From contig NZ_KI912577.1 in assembly GCF_000519085.1 (NCBI RefSeq), positions 2,647,647 to 2,711,646 on the forward strand: a DNA stretch of 64,000 bases. The letters are read 5' to 3'. This stretch comes from Methylobacterium sp. 10. Its GTDB lineage: Bacteria; Pseudomonadota; Alphaproteobacteria; Rhizobiales; Beijerinckiaceae. Positions 25,808-33,831 of the stretch are shown here, in pieces. The stretch's first letter is position 1; every line of letters starts with the position of its first letter. A program made the translations under genes and the position numbers. Under the pieces are notes generated by a model. It searched no databases and was not told the DNA's origin. It saw only the letters and a list, made by a program, of their open reading frames with translations.

Positions 25808-27055
25808 ATGATCTCTCTCCTGTCGCTGCGCAAGCAGATCGATGCTGGATCGCTCACGCCGCGCGAGGCCATCGCCCTTTCGGAGGCGGCCATCGCCGAG
25901 CACGAGCCGCGTGTCGGCGCCCTTGTCAGTCGCAATCTCGATCCGGTCGTGCCGGAGCGGGGGGCCCTGGCCGGCATCGCCGTAGGCGTCAAGGACATCC
26001 TCGATACCGCCGACCTGCCGACCCAGATGGGCTCGCCGATCTATGAAGGCTGGCGCCCGCGCGCCGATGCGGCTTCCGTAGCGCGACTGAGGCGGCTCGG
26101 CGCCGTTCCGCTCGCCAAGACGACCACGACGGCCTTCGCCTTCCTGGACCCGACCCAAACCCGCAATCCGCGCCATTCCGGCCATACGCCGGGCGGTTCA
26201 TCGGCGGGCTCCGCCGCCGCCGTGTCGGCGGGGATGCTGCCGCTGACCCTCGGCACGCAGACCGGCGGCTCCGTGATCAGGCCGGCTGCCTATTGCGGCG
26301 TGGTGGGGATGAAGCCATCGTTCGGATTGCTGCCCACGGTGGGCATGAAGTGTTTCTCCTGGACGCTCGACACGCTGGGCCTGTTCACCGCAGGCGTCGC
26401 GGATGCCGCCCACGCCCTCGCGCTGATGACGGGGCGCCCCGGCCTCGACCTTCGTGACAAGAACGCAGGCATGCCGCGCATGGGTGTCGTCCGGCAGGAT
26501 TTTTGTGCCATGGCAGAGACCGAGGCACTCGATGCCCTCGATCGCGTTCGCGTCGCCGCCGAGAGCGCCGGAGCCCGTCTGCACGACGTGGTCCTGCCGG
26601 CAGTCTTCGCCGAAGCCTTCGGGCTCCATGGAACGATCCAGGATTTTGAGGCGGCCCAGTCGCTGGACTGGGAATACGCGACGCATCGCGCGAGTCTCGG
26701 GGCCCGTCTCGGCGCGCATCTCGATGCCGCGCAAGCGGTGGCGCCCGCTGCCTACGACGCATCGCTGAAGGTAGCAGACCGCGCGCGGCGGCAACTGCCC
26801 GACCTATTTGCGGAGAACGACATCGACGTGATCCTGACGCTCTCGGCGCCCGGCCCGGCGCCAGAAGGTTATGCCAGCACGGGTGATTCCCGCTTCAACC
26901 GCCTCTGGACTCTGATGGGCGTCCCCTGCGTGACCGTGCCGGTAGGAAGCACCGCCACGGGGCTGCCACTGGGCGTACAGGTGATTGCCCGCCTCGGCGA
27001 CGATGCCCGAGCCATCACGGCTGCACATTTCGTCGAGACGCTGATGCGCGAGTAG
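25808..27055 (+). CDS. Malonamidase E2-like amidase
   Basis: A 415-residue amidase-signature enzyme that closely resembles malonamidase E2 of Bradyrhizobium in memory, including the N-terminus MISL and the core TGHTPGGSS-like region, WTLMG and LPLGVQVIARLG. The triad falls at Lys62, Ser131 and Ser155, the exact positions reported for that enzyme. Malonamidase E2 hydrolyses malonamate to malonate and ammonia; ureidomalonase belongs to the same superfamily. It follows the paralogous amidase by 35 bases and ends the catabolic block. The exact substrate is unproven. Confidence 0.88.
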   Translation: MISLLSLRKQIDAGSLTPREAIALSEAAIAEHEPRVGALVSRNLDPVVPERGALAGIAVGVKDILDTADLPTQMGSPIYEGWRPRADAASVARLRRLGAVPLAKTTTTAFAFLDPTQTRNPRHSGHTPGGSSAGSAAAVSAGMLPLTLGTQTGGSVIRPAAYCGVVGMKPSFGLLPTVGMKCFSWTLDTLGLFTAGVADAAHALALMTGRPGLDLRDKNAGMPRMGVVRQDFCAMAETEALDALDRVRVAAESAGARLHDVVLPAVFAEAFGLHGTIQDFEAAQSLDWEYATHRASLGARLGAHLDAAQAVAPAAYDASLKVADRARRQLPDLFAENDIDVILTLSAPGPAPEGYASTGDSRFNRLWTLMGVPCVTVPVGSTATGLPLGVQVIARLGDDARAITAAHFVETLMRE

Positions 27056-27319
27056 CATCGCCACAGAAACCCATCTTGCTGAGACAGATTGACAGTATGG
27101 AGGGTACCCGGTCTTGCAGCCTCGCATGAAGTGTCAACGTCTGCAGGATCAGGTCGACAAGAGCCGGTCTGCTTCACCAGATACCCAAGAGCCCCAGCAG
27201 AAGGCTCCCCATCAGGCAGGCGTCTGACTAATTACAGAGTTGCTGTATACGGGGTGCCGTGACCCCCGTTTTTCCTCCATGTGGAGCCAGGGTCCGCTCA
27301 TCAGCGGACGGACCGGAGC

Positions 27320-27450
27320 GGAATCAGTTTTCGGAAGAGCACATCATCGGCATCTTGAAGGGAGCCGGGGCCGGTGGTGCCGGAGTTGTGCCGCGAGCAC
27401 GGTATGTCGAGCGCCACACACTACGCCTGAAATCTAAGAGGAGGCGGCGC
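27320..27450 (+). pseudogene. IS3-family orfA remnant
   Basis: In two frames one can read the start of an IS3-type OrfA: FSEEHIIGILKGAGAGGA, then after a frameshift VPELCREHGMSSATHYA followed by a stop. The usual helix-turn-helix continues past this point but is lost. No matching orfB lies downstream. It marks the left edge of the IS-rich region that follows the amidase genes. Confidence 0.6.
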
Positions 27451-27515
27451 TTGGCGAGGCTGATGAGGGGTCCACCTCGCCATCCGGACGGCGCGCTCGC
27501 CTGCGGGCCCCATCT

Positions 27516-27710
27516 TCATCGCGGGTGCCGAGGCTGACCCAAAATCATCGACCCGCTTTGCTCCTTCTCAGCGAGAACAGGAGCGCTTTCGTCAAAAATT
27601 TCGTGACCTACGGTTCGAAGCGCGGCCGGCACGTTCGCGCGCAACGCTTCCAAGATGGTGCGACGGAAATAGAAGATGCCCCGACGCAGGAGCAGGCCCA
27701 CCATCCGCCT
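27516..27710 (-). pseudogene. Possible tyrosine-integrase N-terminal remnant
   Basis: A minus-strand frame contains LLLRRGIFYFRRTILEALRA, which resembles the DUF6538-like N-terminus of site-specific integrases (RRGxxYYFRRxxP). No catalytic Arg-His-Arg-Tyr part follows. Weak, based on one motif. Confidence 0.3.
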
Positions 27711-27949
27711 CATGACGTCGAAGCAGGAGCATGCCCAGACGCTCACGGTACGGAAAAGATACCATGATTACAGGGTGTTAAGGGGCTAAATGGCGGAGAC
27801 GGAGGGATTCGCCACCACCGCACCTAATACCCTAAGAACAAACGGCTTCTTCAGGCGCTCAATGCCAACTTCGTAGTAGCGTTTCGGTACACTCGTCAAA
27901 CCCGTAATGTGACAGGGAGGCATGCTTGACAAGCGGCAGACCAGGGCAG

Positions 27950-28727
27950 TGTGGGGTCAATCTTCGTTTCAGTGGCACCTCCATTCCTCGATGCGCTCGC
28001 GGGCATTGGCCAGCGACAGGAACCACGAGGCGTTCAGGCATTCCGCTCGTAGGCGGCCGTTGAACGACTCGATAGTGGCGTTGTCGGTCGGCTTGCCCGG
28101 TCGGGAGAGCCGGAGGCGGGCGCAGAGCGACCAAGTCGATCTCGACCCCGTTCAGGTAAGCCCACTGGTCGAGCATGCGCCCGGCGAACTCCGGCCCATG
28201 TCGAACCGCAGGCTTTTCGGTCGACCTCGCAACCGGAGCAAGGCGTCCAGAGCCTCGGTCACCTGGTAGGCGCGGAAGTTAGCTCTCGGTGTGAGCGAGA
28301 GCGCCTCTCGCGTGTGGCAATCGACGACGGTCAGGATCCGGAACAGACGTCCGTCGAAGATGCGGTCGGACATGAGCCGAAGGCGGACGCGCAGCGGCCA
28401 ATTCCATGGCCCAGACCTCGTTGGGTCCGCCAATCGCCGGTCGCCCCTGGCGATAGCACCAAGCCCGCTTACGCTTGGGCAGCTTGGACCGGATCGACAG
28501 CCCTCATCCCGGTAGATCCGATACGTGCGCTTGTGGTTCACCTCCCAGCCCTCCCGTCGTAGTAGGATATGCGGCCGCCGGTAGCCGTAACGGACTCGCG
28601 CGGCAGCCAACTCCTTCAACCGCATCCGCAGCGCGACCTGCGGGTCCGAGCGTTTCCTGTAGCGCTGCGACGAACGGCCGAAGCCGGTAGCCTGACAGGC
28701 CCGACGCTCGCTGATGCATCTAGCCAC
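27950..28727 (-). pseudogene. IS3-family orfB (DDE transposase) remnant, IS407-like
   Basis: Minus-strand frames give an IS407-like OrfB: RYGYRRPHILLRREGW, then DGRLFRILTVVDCHTREALSL with the first catalytic Asp region, and RAYQVTEALDALL. Frameshifts and altered stretches break the frame near 28155 and again within the middle, and the C-terminal EcLNAPWF-like end is garbled. It pairs with the orfA remnant just to its right. Not functional. Confidence 0.7.
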
Positions 28728-28769
28728 CTGCAGGTGGCCGGCGACCTCACGGCGAGCGGGGGGGCCTCA

Positions 28770-29057
28770 CCACTTTTGCTGACGCTGCCCTTTGGGGTCG
28801 CTTAAGCACATCCTGTAACATGGAGCCGTCCAGCATCAGATCGGCGACCAGCCGCTTCAGCTTACTGATCTCGTCATCCAATTGCTTGAGCCGGCGAATC
28901 TCCGGCACGCACATGCCAACGAACTGCTTCTTCCAGCGGTGAAACGTCGGCTCGGACACGCCCATCTCGCCGCACAGACCTCGTCCACCGTGGCGCCATT
29001 CTCAGCCTGCCGCAGGGCAAAGGCGATCTGTTCATTCTTGAAGCGTTTGCGGCGCAT
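28770..29057 (-). pseudogene. IS3-family orfA remnant, IS407-like
   Basis: Starts with MRRKRFKNEQIAFALRQAE, a typical IS407-group OrfA start, shifts frame near 28970, and continues as GVSEPTFHRWKKQFVGM, then LKQLDDEISKLKRLVADL. The frameshift inside the helix-turn-helix makes it inactive. It lies directly upstream (minus strand) of the orfB remnant, so both were once one element of about 1.2 kb. Confidence 0.7.
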
Positions 29058-29249
29058 GGCATCCACCCTCCTTCAGGGTTCAGGATGCCCGAAAAACTTG
29101 AGCTCAGCGCGGACCAGTTTGGTGGGTCAGGGCCACAAGGTCACAGTCAGTCAAGAATTTTAACAATCAGGCCATTTCGACAGCAAAAAACACGAGATTT
29201 GAACCAGACGCCCGACAATTAATGTATTTATCTATCGCTTCCGGCGCTA

Positions 29250-29639
29250 TTATTTTTTTGATTCAATCTCGCAAAATACACGAGCGAGCTCCGCCAACAA
29301 GTATCTGGCACGGGGATCCTTGATTTTATCAAATGCGTCCTTAAAATAGAAATCTTCTAATGGCACCGTAACGTCGTTAATTTTCTGAACTACAGCAGTA
29401 GGACCGCTTTCAGATTGCATATCATAAAAGTAGCTGACGTCGACTCCCAAAGTCTGAGCTATCCGCTGAAGCTTATCGGCGGCAATCTTACTCTGACCGC
29501 TCTCATATTTTTGCACCTGTTGAAAGGTTACGCCCAAGGCGTTTCCTAGACTGGCTTGGCTTAGACCGGCCGAACGCCGCAAGGACTTGATGCGAACGCC
29601 AATTGCACCTGGGCTTCTATCTTTGTTATCGTCCGACAT
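29250..29639 (-). CDS. XRE-family helix-turn-helix regulator
   Basis: A 129-residue protein. Residues about 12-68 form a complete HTH_3 domain (IGVRIKSLRRSAGLSQASLG, FQQVQKYESGQSKIAADKL). The C-terminal half holds LGVDVSYFYD and a helical tail (DPRARYLLAELARVFCEIE). The gene is AT-rich compared with the chromosome and lies between IS remnants, so it may be acquired. Its C-terminal layout is shared by two shorter proteins in this window that lack the DNA-binding half (48377-48640 and 55378-55617). Target unknown. Confidence 0.85.
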   Translation of the reverse strand: MSDDNKDRSPGAIGVRIKSLRRSAGLSQASLGNALGVTFQQVQKYESGQSKIAADKLQRIAQTLGVDVSYFYDMQSESGPTAVVQKINDVTVPLEDFYFKDAFDKIKDPRARYLLAELARVFCEIESKK

Positions 29640-29949
29640 AGATACCTGCGTAGTATAACTTTAAGTCGCGTTGACGCCAATTTGGGGCAGAAAATGTGGT
29701 GTACTGCATCCCGCCTCATTCCAAAAGGCCCCACCGTTGCAAGGGTGATAAGAAGCCCTGTCGGGACCAGTAGCAGCAACAGGAATCACTTATGTCCTTA
29801 ACATAGCAAATTGGTTCACAACAAGCGGCAGCTTTTTGGCCTACCCACGTGAGGTAGCCTGTATCAAATATAGTGAATGTTATTTTTTGGATTTTGCCTT
29901 GTTTGTGATCCAGGACCAATGCAAATTCTTCGGCTGCGACAGCTTAGTT

Positions 29950-30700
29950 GGCGAAGGCTTTCCGCGTAAAGCCGCGCGGATTCATAAGAGGTCGATCTTC
30001 GTTGTAGTGGCACATACCTTCCTCGATGCGATCACGCGCATCCGCCAGTGACAGGAACCATGGGGCGTTCAGGCACTCCGCCCGGAGGCGGCCGTTGAAC
30101 CACTCCATTGTTGCCGTGGTCGGTCGGCTTCCCCGGCCGGGAGAGCCGGAGGCGGGCGCAGAGCGACCCATTCGATCGCAACCCCATTCAGGTCGGCCCA
30201 AAGGTCGAGCATGCGCCCGGCAAACTCGCTGCCGCAGTCCTTTGGTTCCGTTCCATGATCCACCCGCAGGTTCTTGGGAAGCCCCCGCAGGGCCGACCAA
30301 GGCGTCGAGCACCTCAGTCACTTGGTAGGCGCTGAAGTTGGCTCTCGGTGTGAGTGAGAGCATCTCGCGCCCGTGGCAATCGACCAAGGTCAAGATCCGG
30401 AAGAAACGTCCGTCGAAGAACCCGCCCGTCTCCCTGCGCAGTTCCCACACCTCATCGGTGGTAGCTGCACGAGCGGTGTCTCGGAAAGAGCGCGTCTTGC
30501 CAGCCTTCAGGAACTCCTTGAATCAGCCATCGTATATCGAGGCGGCGATCCCCTTGCGCCGGCAAGGCTTGGCGATGCAGCCAGCGGCACACGCACGTCT
30601 TCAAGCAACGCGCGAATCTTCTCCTCCGACGAGAATCGCTGCCATGTGGTCCGGCGAATATCCTTGCTCAACGCGTCTGCCGGCTTTCTGTCTGGGGCCG
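29950..30700 (-). pseudogene. Chimeric IS3-family remnant (orfA piece joined to orfB piece)
   Basis: Minus-strand frames show an OrfA start (RFSSEEKIRALLED near 30620), a shifted continuation (EFLKAGKTRSF-like, then DTARAATTDEVWELRRETG), joined at about 30425 directly to the middle of an OrfB (FFDGRFFRILTLVDCHGREM, SAYQVTEVLDALV) and to its end (ATMEWFNGRLRAECLNAPWF). The two halves look like different IS3 subgroups, so the join is a deletion or a recombination between elements. Several frameshifts; inactive. Confidence 0.65.
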
Positions 30701-31274
30701 GACATCTGCTTCGTCTTCGGTCCCTTAGGGAACGATGAAGCAGTCGTCCTGCTTTCGCAAATTTACTCAATTTGCCCCAAAGGTGCCGATGAATGGCAAT
30801 TTTACCGTATCGAACTCGAATTCTGGCCAAGACATTGTTCTCTTTATCAATGATAATATTTAATCATAAAGACTTATGTAAATCCGCCACGTGCTGTAGA
30901 TCGCCCCGTTGGCCTACCATGCATATGTCTTATGGAGTATCGATTTCATTATTCTGCTAGCGAGGGCAAGATAAATTTCAGAATTTTCGGGTCATTTGAG
31001 CATATAGAGGGAAAATAACTACGATAATATATGACGTTTTCGCTGAAATTACGTTTGGCCGCATTGCGAGACCTAAAACCTAATTTGCGCAAGCGCAAGC
31101 GAACCTGCTCTGCCCAACCATGCTGAAAAAAGCATCGCCTGAAGGATAAATCGATGAACTCCCCTTAGGAGCGAGTTAGACAACTCTGATGCGAAAAATT
31201 CATCCATTCGGAACTTTTATGCGCCATCCGTTGATCGCGCTGTGATCAACCAGCGCTGCCGTCTGGAGAAAACA
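30701..31274. other. AT-rich gap upstream of the RTX gene
   Basis: About 570 bases, much more AT-rich than the chromosome, with no supported gene. It probably holds the promoter of the RTX gene. No clear operator or repeat seen. Confidence 0.5.
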
Positions 31275-33626
31275 ATGGCCACTGTATCAATTATGACCAA
31301 TGCCGGCTTCGACGTTCGTGACTTCTTCGTTCCAAACCTAGCCAACGCCGACTTGTCGTTCACAGGGCTCGTCAGCAGCGTCGGGAACCTCCTTCTCGAC
31401 GGCAGCCGAACCGATACGTTCAACGTTCTCACGATTGAGGCGGACGGCCTCACCTACAATTACAGTGGCAATTGGGAAATCGAGGCCTCGACCGGCGTCT
31501 TAACAGGGACAGTTTCGGCCAGCGGCGGCTACGACGGAGTCGAGGTCAAGCTCGGCGATACGGTCCTGGCGACGCTCGACCTGCCTTTCCAGCCGGTCAA
31601 TCTCGGAACGGAAACCAGCCCCGGCATTCTCGGGAGCGTCGGAACCCTCGTGACGGATCTCGTCGGCGGCACCGTGGACATCCTCCTCGGAACCCTCGAT
31701 GAGACGGTCTCCCTGGTCGGCCTCAATCTCGACGCCACCCCCGACCTCATCGACATCGTCATCGATGCCGGCGGCACCCAGACCGGCGGCGATGGCGACG
31801 ATACCCTGCGCGGCGGCATCGGCAGCGATACCCTCGACGGCGGCGCCGGCAACGACACCATGATCGGCGGCCGCGGCGACGATACCTACATTGTCGATTC
31901 ACCCGGCGACACTGTCGTGGAGGCCCCCGGCCAGGGCGACGACACCGTGCGCTCCTCCGTGACCTACACACTCCCCGACAACGTCGAGAACCTGATCCTC
32001 ACCGGCACCGGCAGCATCGACGGAACCGGCAACGCCCTCGACAACAGCATCATCGGCAACGACGGCGACAACCGCCTCGACGGCGGGGCCGGCAACGACC
32101 GTCTCACCGCACGCGGCGGCGACGATGTCCTCATCGGCGGCGCCGGTGACGACATCATGCGCGGCGGCACCGGCGATGACGTCTACGTCGTGGATTCCAC
32201 GAGCGATCAGGTCATCGAGGCCGCCGACGAAGGCAACGACACCGTCCGCTCGTCGGTGACGTATAGCCTCGGCGCCAATGTCGAGAACGTCATCCTCATC
32301 GGAACCGACGCCATCAACGCCACCGGTACCGAGGGCGACAACAGCCTCGTGGGCAATGGAGCAGACAACCGTCTCGATGGCGGCGTCGGAAACGACACGC
32401 TCGCCGGACAGGCAGGCAACGATACCCTTCTCGGCGGCACCGGCGCAGACACGATGCGCGGAGGCACCGGCAACGACACCTACGTGGTCGACGATGCAGG
32501 CGATCAGGTGATCGAGTTGCCCGGCGAGGGCACCGATACCGTGCGCTCCTCGATCGACTACACCCTCGGTGACAATGTCGAGCGCCTCGTCCTGAGCGGA
32601 GCCGGAGATCTCGACGGGACCGGCAATGACTTGAACAACGCCATCTTCGGAACCGGCGGAGACAATACCTTGAGCGGCGAGGGCGGGAGCGACATCCTGT
32701 ACGGCAACGGCGGGAATGACATCCTCGACGGCGGAACCGGCTCCGATACCCTTCATGGCGGACTCGGCGACGACATCTACGTGGTCGATGCCACGGGCGA
32801 TAAAGTCATCGAGCTTGCCGGCCAGGGCACGGATACCGTCTATTCTTCCGTCAGCTACATCCTCAGCGACAATGTCGAGACCCTCGTCCTGACCGGGGAT
32901 GCGAACATCAACGGCGGCGGCAACACCCTCGACAACAGCCTCGTCGGCAACGACGGCGACAACCGCCTGGATGGCGGAGCGGGCGCCGACAGGATCGTCG
33001 GCAACGACGGGGACGATACGCTCATCGGCGGCACCGGAGCCGACACCATGATCGGCGGGCGCGGCAATGACACGTATGTCGTTGACGATGCCGGTGACAG
33101 GGCCGTCGAACAGCCTCGTGAAGGCACCGACACGATCCGGTCGACGGTCAGCCATACGATGGAAGCCAACATCGAAAGGATGGTGCTGTACGGAACCGAG
33201 GATCTCACCGCCAACGGCAATGCCACCAACAACCAGATCTACGGCAATGCCGGCGATAACCAGATCTACGGCGGCGACGGCCGTGACCTCCTCTACGGCC
33301 GCGCCGGTGCGGACACGTTCGTGTTCAAGGACGCCACCGACAGCGACGTCGCCGTCGACGGACGCGACATCATCAAGGACTTCGATTTCGCTGCGGGCGA
33401 CCGCATCGACTTCAGCGCGATCGATGCGAATTCGTTGCTAACCGGGGACCAGGGCTTCCAGTTCGTCGGAACCCAGGCGTTCTCGGGCGAGGCCGGCGAG
33501 CTGCGGATGAAGTTCGGCGGCGGCAACACCCTCCTGCAAGGTGATACGAACGGCGACGGAGCGGCCGATTTCGCCGTCCTCCTTCAGGGCCACCATGTCC
33601 TCGACAGCGGGTCGTTCATCGTCTGA
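31275..33626 (+). CDS. RTX-type calcium-binding repeat protein, probably secreted by a type I system
   Basis: A 783-residue acidic protein. Residues about 1-170 are a non-repeat domain without a signal peptide. From about residue 175 on come blocks of Gly/Asp-rich nonapeptides (GGxGxDxLx pattern, e.g. GGAGNDTM) alternating with a beta-rich module (DDTYVVD, then [11 protein letters not shown] and DNVENL). I count about five such blocks. The C-terminus (residues about 680-783) resembles the type I secretion-directing end of peptidase_M10_C or RTX proteins ([29 protein letters not shown]). Such proteins fold on calcium outside the cell; adhesion or surface roles are common. GGAGA lies six bases before ATG 31275. 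No secretion genes are adjacent. Confidence 0.85.
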   Translation: MATVSIMTNAGFDVRDFFVPNLANADLSFTGLVSSVGNLLLDGSRTDTFNVLTIEADGLTYNYSGNWEIEASTGVLTGTVSASGGYDGVEVKLGDTVLATLDLPFQPVNLGTETSPGILGSVGTLVTDLVGGTVDILLGTLDETVSLVGLNLDATPDLIDIVIDAGGTQTGGDGDDTLRGGIGSDTLDGGAGNDTMIGGRGDDTYIVDSPGDTVVEAPGQGDDTVRSSVTYTLPDNVENLILTGTGSIDGTGNALDNSIIGNDGDNRLDGGAGNDRLTARGGDDVLIGGAGDDIMRGGTGDDVYVVDSTSDQVIEAADEGNDTVRSSVTYSLGANVENVILIGTDAINATGTEGDNSLVGNGADNRLDGGVGNDTLAGQAGNDTLLGGTGADTMRGGTGNDTYVVDDAGDQVIELPGEGTDTVRSSIDYTLGDNVERLVLSGAGDLDGTGNDLNNAIFGTGGDNTLSGEGGSDILYGNGGNDILDGGTGSDTLHGGLGDDIYVVDATGDKVIELAGQGTDTVYSSVSYILSDNVETLVLTGDANINGGGNTLDNSLVGNDGDNRLDGGAGADRIVGNDGDDTLIGGTGADTMIGGRGNDTYVVDDAGDRAVEQPREGTDTIRSTVSHTMEANIERMVLYGTEDLTANGNATNNQIYGNAGDNQIYGGDGRDLLYGRAGADTFVFKDATDSDVAVDGRDIIKDFDFAAGDRIDFSAIDANSLLTGDQGFQFVGTQAFSGEAGELRMKFGGGNTLLQGDTNGDGAADFAVLLQGHHVLDSGSFIV

Positions 33627-33643
33627 CGCTATTCAACGTCATG

Positions 33644-33674
33644 AAGGGGGCGCCGTTAGGCGGCCCCTTCTTTC
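33644..33674 (+). terminator. Intrinsic terminator after the RTX gene
   Basis: AAGGGGGCGCC and GGCGGCCCCTT pair with one mismatch around a four-base loop and are followed by CTTTCT. It begins 17 bases after the RTX stop. Confidence 0.75.
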
Positions 33675-33831
33675 TGGAAGTAAAAGAATAGATTTGATTG
33701 TGACGGCGGGCAAATGCTTCTGCAGTATCTGTAAGCTAAGCAGCCGATTGCGCCTGCAATTTTTTTTCGACCTTTGCCGAGTAGCGTGAGTCAACCCGGT
33801 CGTAAGAGCGACCATCAGTGATGGAACAACC

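Noticed and set aside
31800..33300. Regularly spaced repeats resembling a CRISPR array
   Set aside because: They are coding repeats of an RTX protein in frame, with variable spacing and no leader or cas genes.
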